The notes under the pieces were generated by a model, which saw nothing but the letters and a program-made list of their open reading frames with translations, had not been told where the DNA came from and ran no database searches. 64,000 nt of DNA from Lepisosteus oculatus. Taxonomy: Eukaryota; Chordata; Actinopteri; Semionotiformes; Lepisosteidae. Shown one piece after another: positions 9,683 through 22,705 of this stretch (within the stretch, counting starts at the first letter, position 1; each line of letters begins with the position of its first letter). Location: contig NC_090704.1 in NCBI RefSeq assembly GCF_040954835.1, positions 15,774,001 to 15,838,000 of the forward strand, in the 5' to 3' direction. The translations under genes and the position numbers were made by a program.

Positions 9683-10340
9683 TTAAACCACAAAAGTCAA
9701 TGAGGGGTGAATGAAGCCAGAGCTTAACGATTCCTGAACGTAATTCTCCATAGCCAGCGTCTCTTCACGGGAGGGAATAGATATGACCCTTGGGAGGAAG
9801 AACTCCTGGGCAATCATAAGGGCAGTGAGGAGGGAGGGACAGAGCTTTCCGTTTACTAAATGCCAGCTGTAGATTGGAGTAGTGAGAAGGTATTTTGGAG
9901 AGATTACCGTGAGAAATGCAGGAAACATAAAGTTTCCGGGGGAGTATGCAGCAATGCGAAAGACAGTGAGCTCCCCAGGCAGTGAGTTCTCTTTCTGACC
10001 AGGAAATGCGTGGATTGTGCGTCTGTAACCAAGGGAAACCAAGAACCACTGGGTGAGAAGGGGACTCGATGATAAGGAACTGAATATACCTGGAGAGGTG
10101 CGGGACGGGCGTCTGGGGCAGGAGGCCCGGAGGTGATCAGGGGAACAGCAGTAAAGAAAGCGCCCCTCATCGATTTGGCAGCTTCTGTCATCAGAGTGTA
10201 ATCCAGAAAAGGAGGGGGGATGGGAGGGGGTTCGATTATGTGATTTACGTTGTTGAAGCCTGAAATTAAAAAACTGTGTAATGAAAGCCTCAAGTGATGG
10301 GAAGTCCAGGGGTAGGTAGGTAACAAGATCCTTAAATTAA
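9683..10340 (-). pseudogene. pol: Gypsy protease and start of reverse transcriptase, broken
   Basis: In overlapping minus frames the stretch 10042-9765 holds a protease C-terminal 'LGFPWLQTHNPRISW' block, typical of the end of chromovirus proteases. The frame 9990-9683 ends in '[19 protein letters not shown]', matching the start of the reverse transcriptase domain (AMEEYI...L.G.IRPS in relatives). An A-rich insertion at about 9560-9660 separates this from the catalytic part. No intact aspartyl DSG/DTG site was confirmed. Confidence 0.6.
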
Positions 10341-10833
10341 TCCGATAATCCAAGGCAGAACTGACTCCAAGGGACTAGAGCAGCCAGGAAGCGGCAGTCA
10401 TTGATGTAGTCCTGAAGGGAATGGGTCCCCTGTGTGAGGGAAGTGAGGTGTGCAACAGTAAGGTGATGCAAGTGAATTCTCCCGAAGACCGAATGTAGGG
10501 CAGCTTCAAAAAGGTAGAAGTCAGAAGTCTCCAGAGCGTTCCGAGAAAGGAGATGTGCAGCCCAATCCAGAGCTCGTCCAGTGAGGTAGGATACCATAAA
10601 GACAATTCTTACTGTATGCGTTGGGAAGCAGTCCGGGTGGATTTCAAAAGCCATATGACAATGAGTCAAAAAACCCTGACATTTGAAGGGGTCTCCACCA
10701 AATCTTTCCTGGGAGGGTGGGGGTAATAGATTTACAGGTGCAGGAGTCAGGGGAGCAGAACGGGAGCTGCCGGTTGTGGAGGTGGTGATCGTTCCTGGAG
10801 AATCCCAAGTTGATTTTGGCTCGCGGGATCCAT
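10340..10833 (-). pseudogene. gag: Gypsy Gag remnant
   Basis: The start is chosen at the ATG at 10833, in a MDPA context usual for fish chromovirus Gag, 18 bp inside the 5' LTR. The first stretch (10833-10747) is proline-rich. After a stop, the frame at 10669-10337 gives a Gag-like segment, including 'LTGRALDWAAHL' and 'FYLFEAALHSVFG', that resembles the retrotransposon gag domain of Ty3/gypsy capsids. Gag forms the particle that packages element RNA. The copy is broken by stops and frame changes. Confidence 0.7.
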
Positions 10834-10850
10834 ATTACGGCTCAATATTC

Positions 10851-11442
10851 TGTCAGGAGTCTGGCAGAGAGTTCTCCGAGAATCCTGTATGTGGCCGAGA
10901 ACTCTGCAGGAAGCAGAGGCAAACAATCCAAAATCATAATCCAAACGGCAAGATCAAAAAGGGAAAAGTCAAGTCAACAAGGAAATAACAGATAGATAGA
11001 TACTTTATTGATCCCGTGAGGGAAATTGCAGTGCAACAGCAGCTTAACACAGACAACACAGCCACAGTCTAACAAATTATATAATAATAGTACAATACAT
11101 ACAATACAATACAAGAGTTACTCACAGTACGGACACACAAAGAACAGACTAGAACAAAACAGTACACAGAAAAATCGTATCACATATGAATATAAATATA
11201 GATGTAAATAAAGATATAGATACCGCACTAGAAAACTCTAAGAGGCTTTTCAATAGTGAGCAGGTTAGGGTGTGTGAGGGAGCATTAAATACTGAAGGGA
11301 GAGGAACGTGGTTGGATAATTGGTTCAGGAGTGAGAATCTGTGGAATCCGGTGCCTGTGATGGGTTCAGTTAAGAATGAGAGCGTGAAACAGTGGGTTTG
11401 GGAATGTAGCGGGGTTTGCGAGGGCAAGTGCGGGACATGACA
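10851..11442 (-). repeat. Gypsy 5' LTR with a 233-bp LINE insertion
   Basis: The LTR segments 10851-10990 and 11224-11442 are contiguous in the other LTR ('aataaca' joined to 'cgcacta'). The intervening 10991-11223 is a LINE tail. This copy also lacks about 17 bp present near 5482 in the partner. Confidence 0.85.
10991..11223 (-). mobile_element. LINE 3' tail inserted in the gypsy 5' LTR
   Basis: It starts with (GATA)n and 'tactttattgatcccgtgag', the reverse complement of the LINE tail at about 58490-58662. It then follows that tail for about 180 bp ('aattgcagtgcaacagcag'). This is a severely 5'-truncated copy of the same family, with no coding part. Confidence 0.8.
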
Positions 11443-11935
11443 ATAATGTGAGAGACATGCTAAAAATCCAATGTTTATGCACCCATCAGTCAGGCACAGA
11501 CTTGCACAGAGGGACCTACATGATCTAAAGGCTCCATTGAATGAAATAATAAGTACATTAAACCCACTGAAGCTACAAATGCAGTTTAAATGCATTGTGA
11601 TATCCCCTGCTGCAGAGCAAGCATAAAAAAAAGAGAGAATTGTTTTTTGGAAATTTTCAAATGGGGTCATGTTTGATAGGTTTTTCCTAAAAATACACAC
11701 TATATTGTTTTCGTTACTGAAGTATAATAGTGGCTGTGATGACTTAAAACTAAACAAACGTAAATAATTCAGGGGCCCGATAGTATTTATTTAGAATATA
11801 ATGTTCTGCTTTGGACCCCATACTACAAAACATATAATTCAGTTGAAAATTACAGTTGAAAAGAAGAGCAACTTTCTACAAAAAAAAATACAGTACTTCA
11901 TGCTATACATCTAATTTAATGTAGGTTTTATTAAG
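11443..11935. other. Intergenic DNA, no gene seen
   Basis: AT-rich. The 202-codon minus frame covering 11149-11757 runs from unique DNA into the LTR and LINE tail, so it is not a gene. Confidence 0.4.
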
Positions 11936-12130
11936 AATTTGCATTAAAAACCAAGAACATGACATGCTGCTGCCAAAGAGGGGTGTGGAACAAGATATCG
12001 GGTCATATTATTGAAGTTGGTATCCTGATTTCTGAAATGAAAAAGCTGAATGGGATCCTTAAGCTACTAACTACTAAACAGGCGACATGGGCTGAATGGT
12101 CTCCTCTCATTTGCAAGTGATCTTATGTTC
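11936..12130 (+). repeat. CR1-like LINE 3' end
   Basis: It ends with 'gggctgaatggtctcctctc' and 'CTTATGTTC', the usual end of CR1 elements in non-teleost fishes and reptiles. The block before it is weakly recognisable. Old copy. Confidence 0.6.
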
Positions 12131-15100
12131 GAATATTATTCAATTTTTTTTCAACAAAAAGAATAAACTCTAGTAGGAGTATTGTATTCCAGCAGGGAAT
12201 CCTATTAGAAAGATCCAAGCCCTGCTGAATGTTCTATTAGATTACCTACTGGATTGTTCCAAAGGAATTTCCAGCAGGATTTTATGATTAGGACACTTAA
12301 CCAACCTTAAAAGCCCCTGTGACGTCATGGCAGAAAATAAAGTGAAAATCAATGTAGTAACTAATTTAGTTAAATACTCACTCATTTGAAAAACACGAGA
12401 TTGCACCTAAGGATGCCATACACCAGACATGAAAAAATCACATTTTCCTCATCCTATAATGCAAATAGGAAATGACAACAATTCTCTGCCTCTGCAGTCA
12501 GAGCTTTGAAAGACCGCTGGTGCAGTATGGCCAGAGGCACACTCTAAGTTAGATAAGTGTCCTCAAAGATTTGTGTGAGAAAACAGATTGCTCAACATAT
12601 GCCTGCTTTGTTAATGGTTGAATGGAAGTGCATCAGGGAAGGCTGTGGAATGTAGTGCCAGGATGAGGTGGAAGACATTGCAGTATTGATGGAGTTGAAT
12701 AAAGGAGTTTGCTTGGGGATGAACAAATCTACACAGGGCACAGCTGCTCTGCAGTTTTTAGCCAGGGATCTCTTGTCAATCTGAACACAAGCTGAAGCAT
12801 TTAATAACATTATTCATGCATTTCCATAAGCTTAAATAAAAGGAAATAAAACTTTGTCTCTAAATGTCTTGCTTCATTTTTTTCTTTCCTCTTGTACTTT
12901 GACAAACATTTGCCTCTAAAGTAAAGAACTAATTCTGGATATATTTCAGATACAAAGCAACAGAAAGTCCATAACAAAATTTGTCAAAGATGTTGAAGTT
13001 ACTATATACAGTTTAAAATATTGATACAAGGCACGGGTGATTGTGTGACTTAGTGCTTACACAAATATTGCTTTATTTACCACAATATCACAATCAGGAC
13101 CTTCTGGATCAAATGAATGCTCCAGGCAATAGAAGGGCTGGGCTTTGATATTGGCACTTTGTACTTGATATCCTGAACAATGTGAAAGCCTAACAAGAGC
13201 TGGCACAGTTCCTGCACAGGAGGCTCTAAAGGCCTGGGAAAATGGATAGGAGGAAATATCTATGCCAGACTCACAGAGCCTGGCACTGTGACTTGAAAAA
13301 GGCAGTCACCATCACTGTGCCTCAGACAGGCCTTTAAAACATGAGGCAGCCATTGTGCAGAGAGAATACAACAGCAGCAACTCGTGTATACTTTCTCAAT
13401 GGCCAGGGCAAGGTCTTTTACACAAGGTTTTTCGGTGGTATAAAGGGTCCCGTGCTACATCTTCAAAACACAGCTACCTCTGCAGCTTCGCAGTTCTATG
13501 TTCTTATAGACTGTACTTCCCCACATGCTGAACCTTGTCTTTGGATTATTAACAAATATTTGTATTCTTCCTGATTAATTTAGAAAACTGAAAGCTTAGC
13601 TGGGATGAAACGCTGCAGCTGGAGGATCCAAGGGATAGAATTTCGTGACCAAGTCTTGCCCTACAGTAGGCTTTGCTTGCTGGGGGACACAGAATTCCTC
13701 TGTCCAGATCTAAGACTGCAGAATGATGTTTCTAAGAGGAGTTCTCTCATTTTTAAACCTTATCTTAAAACTCATTTTATTAATGTGCATTTCAGTGTCT
13801 GCAGTCACTTAGTATTAATAAATCTGATAGTTTCTATGCTTTAATACGTGATGCTTTGTCTGCATTATAAGTATTCAGGGGTCAGATTTTTACTGCGAGT
13901 ACTTTATATAATTGAACCAAAAGTATTATTTTAAATTTAACATTGCCAAATATTTTTAATATACAGTATACCCACTGAAAGCTAAATGTGTCTTTACATG
14001 ACTCCCTCGACTCACGGCAACAAGCTTCGTACCCATGTGGGGAGAAAGAGGAAGAGCAGACAGACTCTATCCCTTTGGGGGCTGATGGGATGGCAGACAG
14101 GCTGCTTACTTATAAATCCATTCATTATTTGACAACTACAAGTTACAGGATGCCCCATGCCAATCAGAGAGGAGTGTCACTGATGTCACCAATGTGTTGA
14201 TATTCCCAGCTGTACCTTAGCTCAAATTGAGCCAATTGTGCACCATCAGTCACAGTCAGCAGGAGACATGACCCAAGCTTGAACCTGTAACATGTGGATT
14301 ATAAATATTATTTCATGCATTCAATGTGCTTGTCTAGTGCCTTATTCTTCCTGACATTCAAAACTGTAAAATCTTTGAAACAGCTACAATAGCTATAATA
14401 CAAAATGTGTTTTATTATTTCAGCTACAAAGTGCACTGTGATAACACTGTTATTATTTATTGTTATGTCATAGCTTTCTGACTGCCCACTGAGTTGTGAG
14501 ATGCTACAGTACTTCCTGAATGATGTATAAACTATTCTAATTTGCAAACTAATGTCCACTATTTACATTTTCCCTTGTGACCTGAAGCGGACTGGAAGTA
14601 AAGTCTCCTGCGTTGAAGTGACTCTAAAGAGCAAAAGAAGTTACCATGTTGATGCAGAATTAGAACTCTGAGCCCCTGACATGGGTCAGAAAGCATTCTG
14701 TATCTCTAAAACAGTCCAGGTAATATGCTGAAGTACTTTGCAGTGTAAATTCATTTTAACATTTCTTTTTAACCTCATTGCTGGCACTCTGTAAACACTG
14801 TGCCATGCTTAATTTGGGAGAACACTGCCATGGTAACAGCATGCGTAAATCTGCAGCTGCTGTATTTGGAAAAGAGAAAATGTCAGCTCATTTATCCCAT
14901 TTTGTGCAATATAGGGTATGGTAGTTTGCAGAGACATTGCTGAAGTCTGTCTTGCTTAATGGTGATGAACTATAAATAGAGATTTAGTGCAGAAAAGGCG
15001 AGAATCATTACAATTCACTATGGTAGACTTTCTGTGCCTTATTTTTGTTGAATATATGTAATGGTGTTATTATTTCATATCAAGTTGCATAGACAAGATC

Positions 15101-15740
15101 TGAATGACTGATTTAATATTAACTGAGGTTTTATAGAACCATTGTAGATACACAGTAGTGTGCACATGAAGCCTAAAATATTCTCCTTTCAACTGAATAT
15201 TTATCTGTGGGTGCTTTAGTAACATCCTTCAGAACTTCAGTGGATAGTAAATTGCTAACAGAGTCCCAATTAAACTGTCATTCACAGTATATGACTTTAA
15301 TTAATGCTGGGTGGGGCATCTTGCTTACTGTAATTTGTAAGACTTGAATAGAAAACAATAATGATTGCACAGGAAAAGCACATGCACTTTATGGTTTGGC
15401 AGTGGAATATATGAGATGACTTAAGTATTTGATTAATGTCACTTCAAACATTCTAGTAAACCACTGAGACAGCTTTAAAGGATATTGTTTGAAGACATGG
15501 TGACTTTGGTCATTTGAGCACGTCACTGATACTGTTAGGGAAACATAACTGGGCACTCCATCTCATTACCTGCCTATGACAAGAATGGCTCTGATGCCAC
15601 TTTTCCCCATGACCTTTAAAGGATTCCGGACTGCACAAAAGATATGGTTACTGATAGCTCTGAATTCACAGGGATACTGCAGGCTTGTAGGATTTGCTCC
15701 CTTTTCCCAACTGGATTTAAATTCAAAGATTTGCTTTTCT
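12131..15740. other. Gene-poor intergenic DNA
   Basis: No splice-bounded coding segment is recognised. Short frames at 13341, 13605 and 13988 show no family motifs. Several TACAGTA/TACTGTA heptamers occur. Confidence 0.4.
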
Positions 15741-15741
15741 G

Positions 15742-16074
15742 AATAATAATAATAATAATAATAATATTTTCTTACACTTACAGTATATAGCGCTGTTCTG
15801 GACACTCCACTCAAAGTGCTTTACAGGTAATGGGGACTCCCCTCCACCACCACCAATGTGCAGCCCCACCTGGTTGGCCACAGTACACCAGTACACTCCT
15901 CACACATCAGCTATTAGTAGAGAGGAGAACAGAGTGATGAAGCCAATTCATAAACGGGGATTATTGGGTGGCCATGATTGTTGAAGGCCAATGGGAATTT
16001 TGCCAGGATGCTGGGATCCAGGTACTGACTAGGCACACACTCGGTGAGCTGCCAGTTGTGAGTTGTAGGGTGAT
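15742..16074 (-). repeat. 5S-headed SINE, internally deleted copy (B)
   Basis: (AAT)n at 15744-15767, then the reverse of the SINE tail and body. The copy jumps at about 16012 from the 'ccaggatgctggga' region directly to the reversed 5S-like head ('tccaggtactgactaggc', 'gccagttgtgagttgtaggg'), ending near 16074. About 250 bp of body is missing compared with the copy at 28445. Confidence 0.8.
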
Positions 16075-19000
16075 ATTTCTGCTGTCATACAGTAGGTGGG
16101 AGGTGCACCATTAATGCATCAGATTCCACTTGGGTTTTCTGTATTACATTTGTTCACTGTACAGAATCCCAGAAATTGAAAAGGTTCCCAGCAGGCACTC
16201 CTGGTTATTGTGGGTATTTGTTTGCAAATAAAACAAATACCCACAACAACCCGTGAAATAAAAAACATTTCACGGGCAAAGGTATACGTACATTGGCAGG
16301 GTATGTTGAAGCTTGGACCTTGTGAGTTATTGTCTGTCTTGATCTTCTAACAATAGTTGGCTGAGTGAGAGATTGGCTGTCAAGGCTTTGTACAAGACAG
16401 TCAGGGGCCTCATCCGTCAGGTAGCCAAGGAACTGGCAAAGCAATCCACAGTGTATCCCCTGCTGCACCAGAACAGCTCATTTCAACATTTAAGTAGTAT
16501 CTGCACATGGGTGCCTGATGTAAAACTGAAAGTAGTAATAATTCATTTAAAAAGCAAGACAATCAAGATAAAGTGTTCTGTATAACTAAACCAACTAAAC
16601 CTTTTTTTAATGCACAGTCTCTCCCTTTCGTTGTAGACCCATACCAGCCAGAAATAATAAAAAAAACACCTCTAAAGTTCAATAACCTGTAAAGTTCAAT
16701 AAGTAAACAAAACAACACTTAGTGTCAAAAATGTTAATGCTATGTTATCCTTAGGCTTTGCATTACCATAACATGTGAAGTTCTCTCTCTTGCATCCCAT
16801 TATGATTATTTTTTTTTCAACAGAATATCATACACTGCATTGTCATTGATGAAATATATATGTATATTTTTGCCTGAGTTATCAGACTGGTGCTGTTAAT
16901 ATGCATCGTGAAACCTTTTTCTTTCCTCTGTCTGTCACTCACAGTAATGGCATAAGACACCGCTGCCCTCACAATTATCGCTGCATTTAAAGGACAAATA
17001 TCCCCCAATCTGTGTTCATTTCTCCTCCTACATAATTGCCCATTGGTGCTATCTCTGAATTACAAATTAGCTTACTAATTTACAAACAACTGAGAGGGGA
17101 TATCAATACAGAAAGGGAGAAGCAACGATGCAGCATGTCAATCACCATGGCTGCTCACCAGCCTTTAAAATAATACCTGTTTATTGGAAAGAGCAAAGAC
17201 TGCTTACAGATTCCTGTTTTCTTGGCAGACCTCCCCCAATCCTGGCAAACACCTTTTGCTGACTCAAGGCTTTCAGAAACCTCTTAAGCTGAAAAGTTTG
17301 TGGATGCTCACTTCTCGAGCTTCCTGCAACAACGTGGCCTTTGTATTCAAATCACCTTTATTCAAAAAGAGACTAGATTTTTCTGATATAGAACCAAGCT
17401 CCTACCTCCTGCTTTGCCTTTATTGCTATCTAGGGTCAATGTGCACTGCGTACAACAAGAGTACAACAAAAGTACTGGACGATGACAAATTCTTCTTGAA
17501 GTTGGGTCCTCCATTTACAAACTAAATCTATAATGGAGCATGTAAAGGTTGTTTCCCTTGGTGGACATTTCAAACTTTGCAACGTCTGTGAACAAAGCAG
17601 TTTTGGAGTTTCAAAAACACATCAAATCTATTTTAGGCTTTTCTAATCAGATGCCCTGAGTTTGTCTTGGTAAACACTTGGAACAATCTATTTTTTCCAA
17701 GGGAGGATTATTCCCAGCGCCCACTGCAGCTGTAGGTTCAAATGATATAAGAAAAACACTGTAATTTAGTTCGATTGTGCTGTCACTAAACAGAATCAAA
17801 CCATTTCTTGTCTTTCAATCACTCTGGTTGAGAAATATTGTTATAAGGATGATGACTCCAGGCCATTTATTGTCAGCTGGCACAGGGGTGTAAACGAGTG
17901 TAGTGGAAGTACACAGATTGACAAATGAAGTCAAAGAAGGATAATAACTGTTTAGTTTGGGGATTGCCACTTCATGCATAATAAACAAGATATTAACACG
18001 GACTGCATTTATAAACCATGCATATAAGATACAAAACCTCTGGGTGGAAGTGAAACATGGACAACATACAGCAATTAAGCCATGAGATTACACGTTGAAA
18101 TAGAGTCACCTATGCTGAGATCCTAAATCAGGTAAAGATTCCTTGCTTTCTCATTTTGCAATCCTGAATCCCGATGGGGAAAATACTGGCTCAAGCTCTG
18201 CAACAAAGAGGCAAGGAAAGCACAAATGCCACCATCTGATGGAGGGCATAGATGATAACTGGCTCCAAAAACGTAAACAGAAACCCTGACACAGGAATGC
18301 AAACAGCACCCAGCCCCACCCATCAATTCACAAGAAGTACAGCAGATCATGCCATTCCTGACATCTTTGGTTTCTGTACAGAGAAGGATGCTACAGTATA
18401 ACAGTTGAGAAAATTCTGTCTTCTTTAAACAAAAACACAATTAATAAATCATTAATAAATATCTGATCTCATTAGGTTAAATATCCTATCATTGTATGTC
18501 CTAAAGAATTTGCACTCTAATCTGAAGTGTTACATATAATAACTTATTTTTCTATATTTAGTTTTTTTAGTTTTGGCAAAGCATAATGGAATAAAGAGTA
18601 GGATGTGAAATACAGACATCAGATTTAACCTGGGACTTAAAAAAAAACTATTTGTTCTTTGACAAAAAATGTTTGGACATACTTCTGTACTGTGGAGCAC
18701 AGCCGAGAACGGCAGTCAAACCAGACTCAGTACTATAAAGCATGTCAAACTCTAGTGAGCACTTGAATAGCTAATGTTAAATATTTTAGAACTTTCTTAG
18801 ATGCATAGTTGCATAAATAATTACTGTACATATTCAATTGTCTATACATATTCTGTTATTTCAGTGTACAGTAGGTCCCAGAAATTTCACATGGTAGAAT
18901 AATGAATGTATTTGGAATATTTTAAGAGCCTGCTTGGCTTTCAGTCCTATTTGTTTTCCACATTTCAGCACATTTCAGCATGGTATACAGTACAGGTACA

Positions 19001-21888
19001 GAACAATAGATAAAAGAACAGGAAAAACAAATTATAGAGATGATAATTTTAAAGATGCTAAAGGTAGAATGCAAAAAGTTAGTCACTTCTGGTGATTTTG
19101 TTAGTAAGATGTTGACTATTCAGAACTGGCTAAAAGAGAAGACTGTCAGCCCAGCCTCACAAAGACAACCACACACAAGCCACAAACCATCTGTTCCCAC
19201 CTGCAGGGAGTAACAAAGTGCTCGGTAAAGAGGCATTCCCATTTAGTACCAAGTAAAAGCAAATGAGAAAGGATTCACCAAAAGTAATGGGCGCATTTAC
19301 CCTATTCTGTTGTTTTTAAAGATGGTGTCCTTGAAAAACAATCCCCAATCACGATTTCACCTACGGTAAATCATTTTATTTACATATAATTAATTATGGG
19401 AGCTTTGTCCCCATCCAATGAATGAAATCAAAATGCTTTTTAACACCTCTAGGCTCTATGCTATTTTTATATGGTGATGAACAGCTCTTCTCTTAGGACT
19501 TTTACCATTGAGCGCCACCAAAAGTACATAGAATTCAGCATTGGAAGACATCCAGCAATCAGAAATACACACTGAGCTAAGTGATGTGTCCTTGAGTGTT
19601 CTTGAGAGCTAAGATACAGGGGGCTGTCATGATTTACATGTGTACAGAAATGAATTGCATGCAGAAGAGACAGAAAGAAGCCTGGCAGCTGCAAAACTAT
19701 AATGAGGCTTATTCTACTAGAGCCAGAAGCCAGGAAAAAATGGGTAATTCCAATGGAAAAAAGCCAACTGGAGGGCAACACTGCATTAGCTAAATCTCTT
19801 ACAGGGAATTGGTTAGCAGCGTAGTTATGTGCAATCAATTCTCAACTAGGCTCCAAGCAAGCCTATAAAGATGTATTAGGTACAGATATTATCCAGAAAT
19901 GTTGAGAGTTTGGGCCCCACAGGTGGAATGTCACATCTATTTGTACAGCCTGTTATGAAAACCTATCAGCATGGCAAGGTCAAGAGGTGTGTATTACATC
20001 AGTCAGTAGAGTACTCAGCCTTTATAATGTGTAGGATAATTGGACAACTTGCTCATATCATAGAGAAATTGGCATATTATGAAACAATGTAAATGCTGAA
20101 GTGTGCAGAAAAGTACTATAAATAAGCAAATACATTATTCCATCTTATTAAAAGAAAATTGTTTGCCATTTCCTTTTCTCCACTTACTGTACCATTCAAA
20201 TATGGTCTGATACTGTGATTCAATCAAAGAAGGAAGTACAGGTTAGATCGATCAATCAATAAACCAATAAACCAACTAATCAATCAATCAAAATTAAATA
20301 ATCCAAACTTCTATCCTTTTTTGGTTCATAAACATTACCTGCACTTCTTCAAGTCTTTGCTTTCACTCTAAAAAAACTCACAAATTCATAAAAACTCTTT
20401 ATGAAACACAAAAGATTCACATCCAAACACTAGAACGTTTCATCTATCTGAGGTAATTTGAATATTTTAGGTACAGTATCACAGACTAAAACTGAATTAA
20501 TTCTGATAACTTATATAAGTACTCAGTACCAGCAACAATGGGTACAGAATGAAGGCATCTGTGTGGTCTACACAGAGATGTGATTGGAATTCAATGGGAT
20601 TTGTACTTTCAGGTCAAAGAATGAAGTTGAACAAAAGTAAATGAAGTAGCATCAATGCCGCTCAGCTTTTAAACCTCCCAAGTCATACCAATGTACTGTA
20701 GAACTATGGATTTGGTTTAAAGCCGTTATTTAATTATCTATCCGATGATTAGCAGGACCAATATATCAACTAAGAAGATTAGCAGGATCTATACATCAAT
20801 ACAGTACGTTAACTAAGATTCTGGTAACTATTAAGTGTCTCAGTGGAATGCAGGGGATAGGAAAAGGCTGCATTTTACTGAGCCCTCCAGTATATACAGT
20901 ACCAGGGGAGGTCAAGCCTGAACCTGGAGAATAGCAGGTCAGTAGGGCCACCCTTAATCAGGTTCTTAGAGATGTGTAACAGACCACATGTTAACCATAT
21001 AATCTCTTTGATGTCATAATACATAGAGTATTTGGAATAAACACTTGAACCTATAGCCTAAAGTTCTGCCCAGTTCTGAAAACTGGGACAGTCCTGGAAA
21101 GCCACTGTATTTTAGGTTTTCCATTGCACCTAAGGAGTTAAATCCATGCACCCACTCCTCCCTTCATCCCAGTGGCTCCCAACTCTGGTCCTGCAAGAAT
21201 ACTGTCTGCTAGCTTTCATTTCTTACTGAGCTCTACATCTCCATTGCTAATTGATGGCCTGATTGATCTGCCTACTTGTTTATACATTTATTTCACTTGT
21301 TTCTTTGGTCAATCCCGAGTGTCAAAAAGACTAATTCAAGCATGCAGTTTCCAATAGCTTCAGCACACACAACTCTCCGCAGCGTGCTTGCTGTTACTTC
21401 TAACTAAATAGTTCTTACATCAATGATGAACAGACACCGGTGGGAATGACACTGAATCAGGCACTCACAACACGCACAATAGGCACTTTTTTTTCCTTTC
21501 CGGATGTCCAGTTGGTTACTTTGCACAGCACACCTGAATGATGGTACAGTAGTTCTGAAACTCAGAAATTGGTACTGTACATGGTTGATTACAAAAGTAT
21601 AAATTGCATTGGACCTTCAAGAGCTGAAAGCAAGTTTACAAATACAGTATGCCCCAAATAGAAAACTGAAATCAATTACCCTGTGATTAGATCTCAGGTG
21701 GAGCAAAAACCAGAAGACACAGTGTTCTTCCAGAACCAATGTTGGGAACCACTGCAGAACACAGCTACATATTCCTTTGTGAGTCTCACAGCAACTTGGC
21801 ACCCATCCCGGAAGCAGACTGAGGAAATTATTAACTGAAACTACATATAATTGTCTCAAAGGTCTGTACTACAAGTACTATGTACTAT
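16075..21888. other. Gene-poor intergenic DNA
   Basis: No gene model can be supported. A perfect short inverted repeat occurs around 16208-16245 (GGGTATTTGTTTGCAAATAA and its reverse). TACAGTA/TACTGTA heptamers are frequent (for example 18865, 18985, 20893, 21571). Confidence 0.4.
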
Positions 21889-22531
21889 ACATGTACATAC
21901 ATGTGTTGGTGAACTTCTGCCGCTGCACCATCGAGAGCGTCCTCACCAACGGGATCACCATGTGGTATGGCAACACCTCTTCGCGAGAAAGAAAGGCACT
22001 GCAGAGAATGGTCAATATGGCCCAGAAGATCATCGGCTGCGGTCTCACCGAGATTAAACAGCTCTATGAGGGCCGCTGCCGTGGTAGAATTCTGGCCATC
22101 ACAGAGGACAGTCACCACCCCGGGCATGAGCTCTTCACCTCACTGCCCTCAGGCAAGAGATATAAGAGCATATGGACACTTACCACTAGATTCTTCAATA
22201 GCTTCTATCCACAAGCAGTGAGACTGGCGAACACATTTAGCCATCCCCCTCGGACCACACCTACACCATCACCATCTACCTCTTTATGATTTCTTATCTA
22301 TTGCACATCTCCAGTCATTGTTTACACGTCTGTATTGTTTACATTCAAACTGTCTACATGTTTACTTGCACATTGTCTATTGTTTGTTTGTACATTGTCT
22401 TGATGCACTGTTTGCACTTTGTCTTGTTTTTTACACTTGTTTTACAATCGAGAGACTTTCTGTAAGTAAGAATTCCATTGTACCAGTACCGGTTACATAT
22501 GGCAATAAAGTTCAAGTTCAAGTTCAAGTTC
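21889..22531 (+). mobile_element. Rex/L2-like LINE, 5'-truncated
   Basis: The + frame encodes the LINE ORF2 C-terminus: 'RCTIESVLTNGITMWYGN', 'KALQRMVNMAQKIIG', 'LPSGKRYKSI' and 'FNSFYPQAVRLAN', with a stop at 22287-22289. A 220-bp 3' untranslated tail ends in GGCAATAAAG and (TTCAAG)n at 22511-22531. All upstream reverse transcriptase blocks are missing, as expected from incomplete reverse transcription. Confidence 0.85.
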
Positions 22532-22705
22532 AAAACACAGCATTTGGTTTCTTGTGAGACTTTATAATTTTGTTTTAGGATTCCACCTATCAATCCAAGT
22601 TTTATTTTACCTTAACATCACCAAATCAGTTAATTTTTCACATTGTATGCAAAAGAGTAACCAGTCCAAAGACTTTGAAAAAAAATTTTGAAAAAATTAT
22701 GCTAG

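Larger units (their letters stand above)
5357..11442 (-). mobile_element. Ty3/gypsy chromodomain element with nested insertions
   Basis: A degenerate LTR retrotransposon on the minus strand. Both LTRs begin TGTCAGGAGTC on the + strand and end in ACATGACA. The 3' LTR is at 5357-5612 plus 7531-7659 and the 5' LTR at 10851-10990 plus 11224-11442; each is split by a LINE. Flanks GTAAT and ATAAT form an imperfect 5-bp duplication. The purine tract AAAAGGGGGCG lies next to the 3' LTR. No tRNA primer site is evident beside the 5' LTR, which would fit the self-priming known for Tf1/sushi-type chromoviruses. Internal order on the minus strand is gag, protease, reverse transcriptase, integrase, chromodomain. 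Frameshifts, stops and loss of the RNase H / integrase N-terminal part make it non-autonomous. Confidence 0.85.

Noticed and set aside
11149..11757. 202-codon minus-strand open frame
   Set aside because: It spans unique DNA, an LTR and a LINE tail, with no domain.
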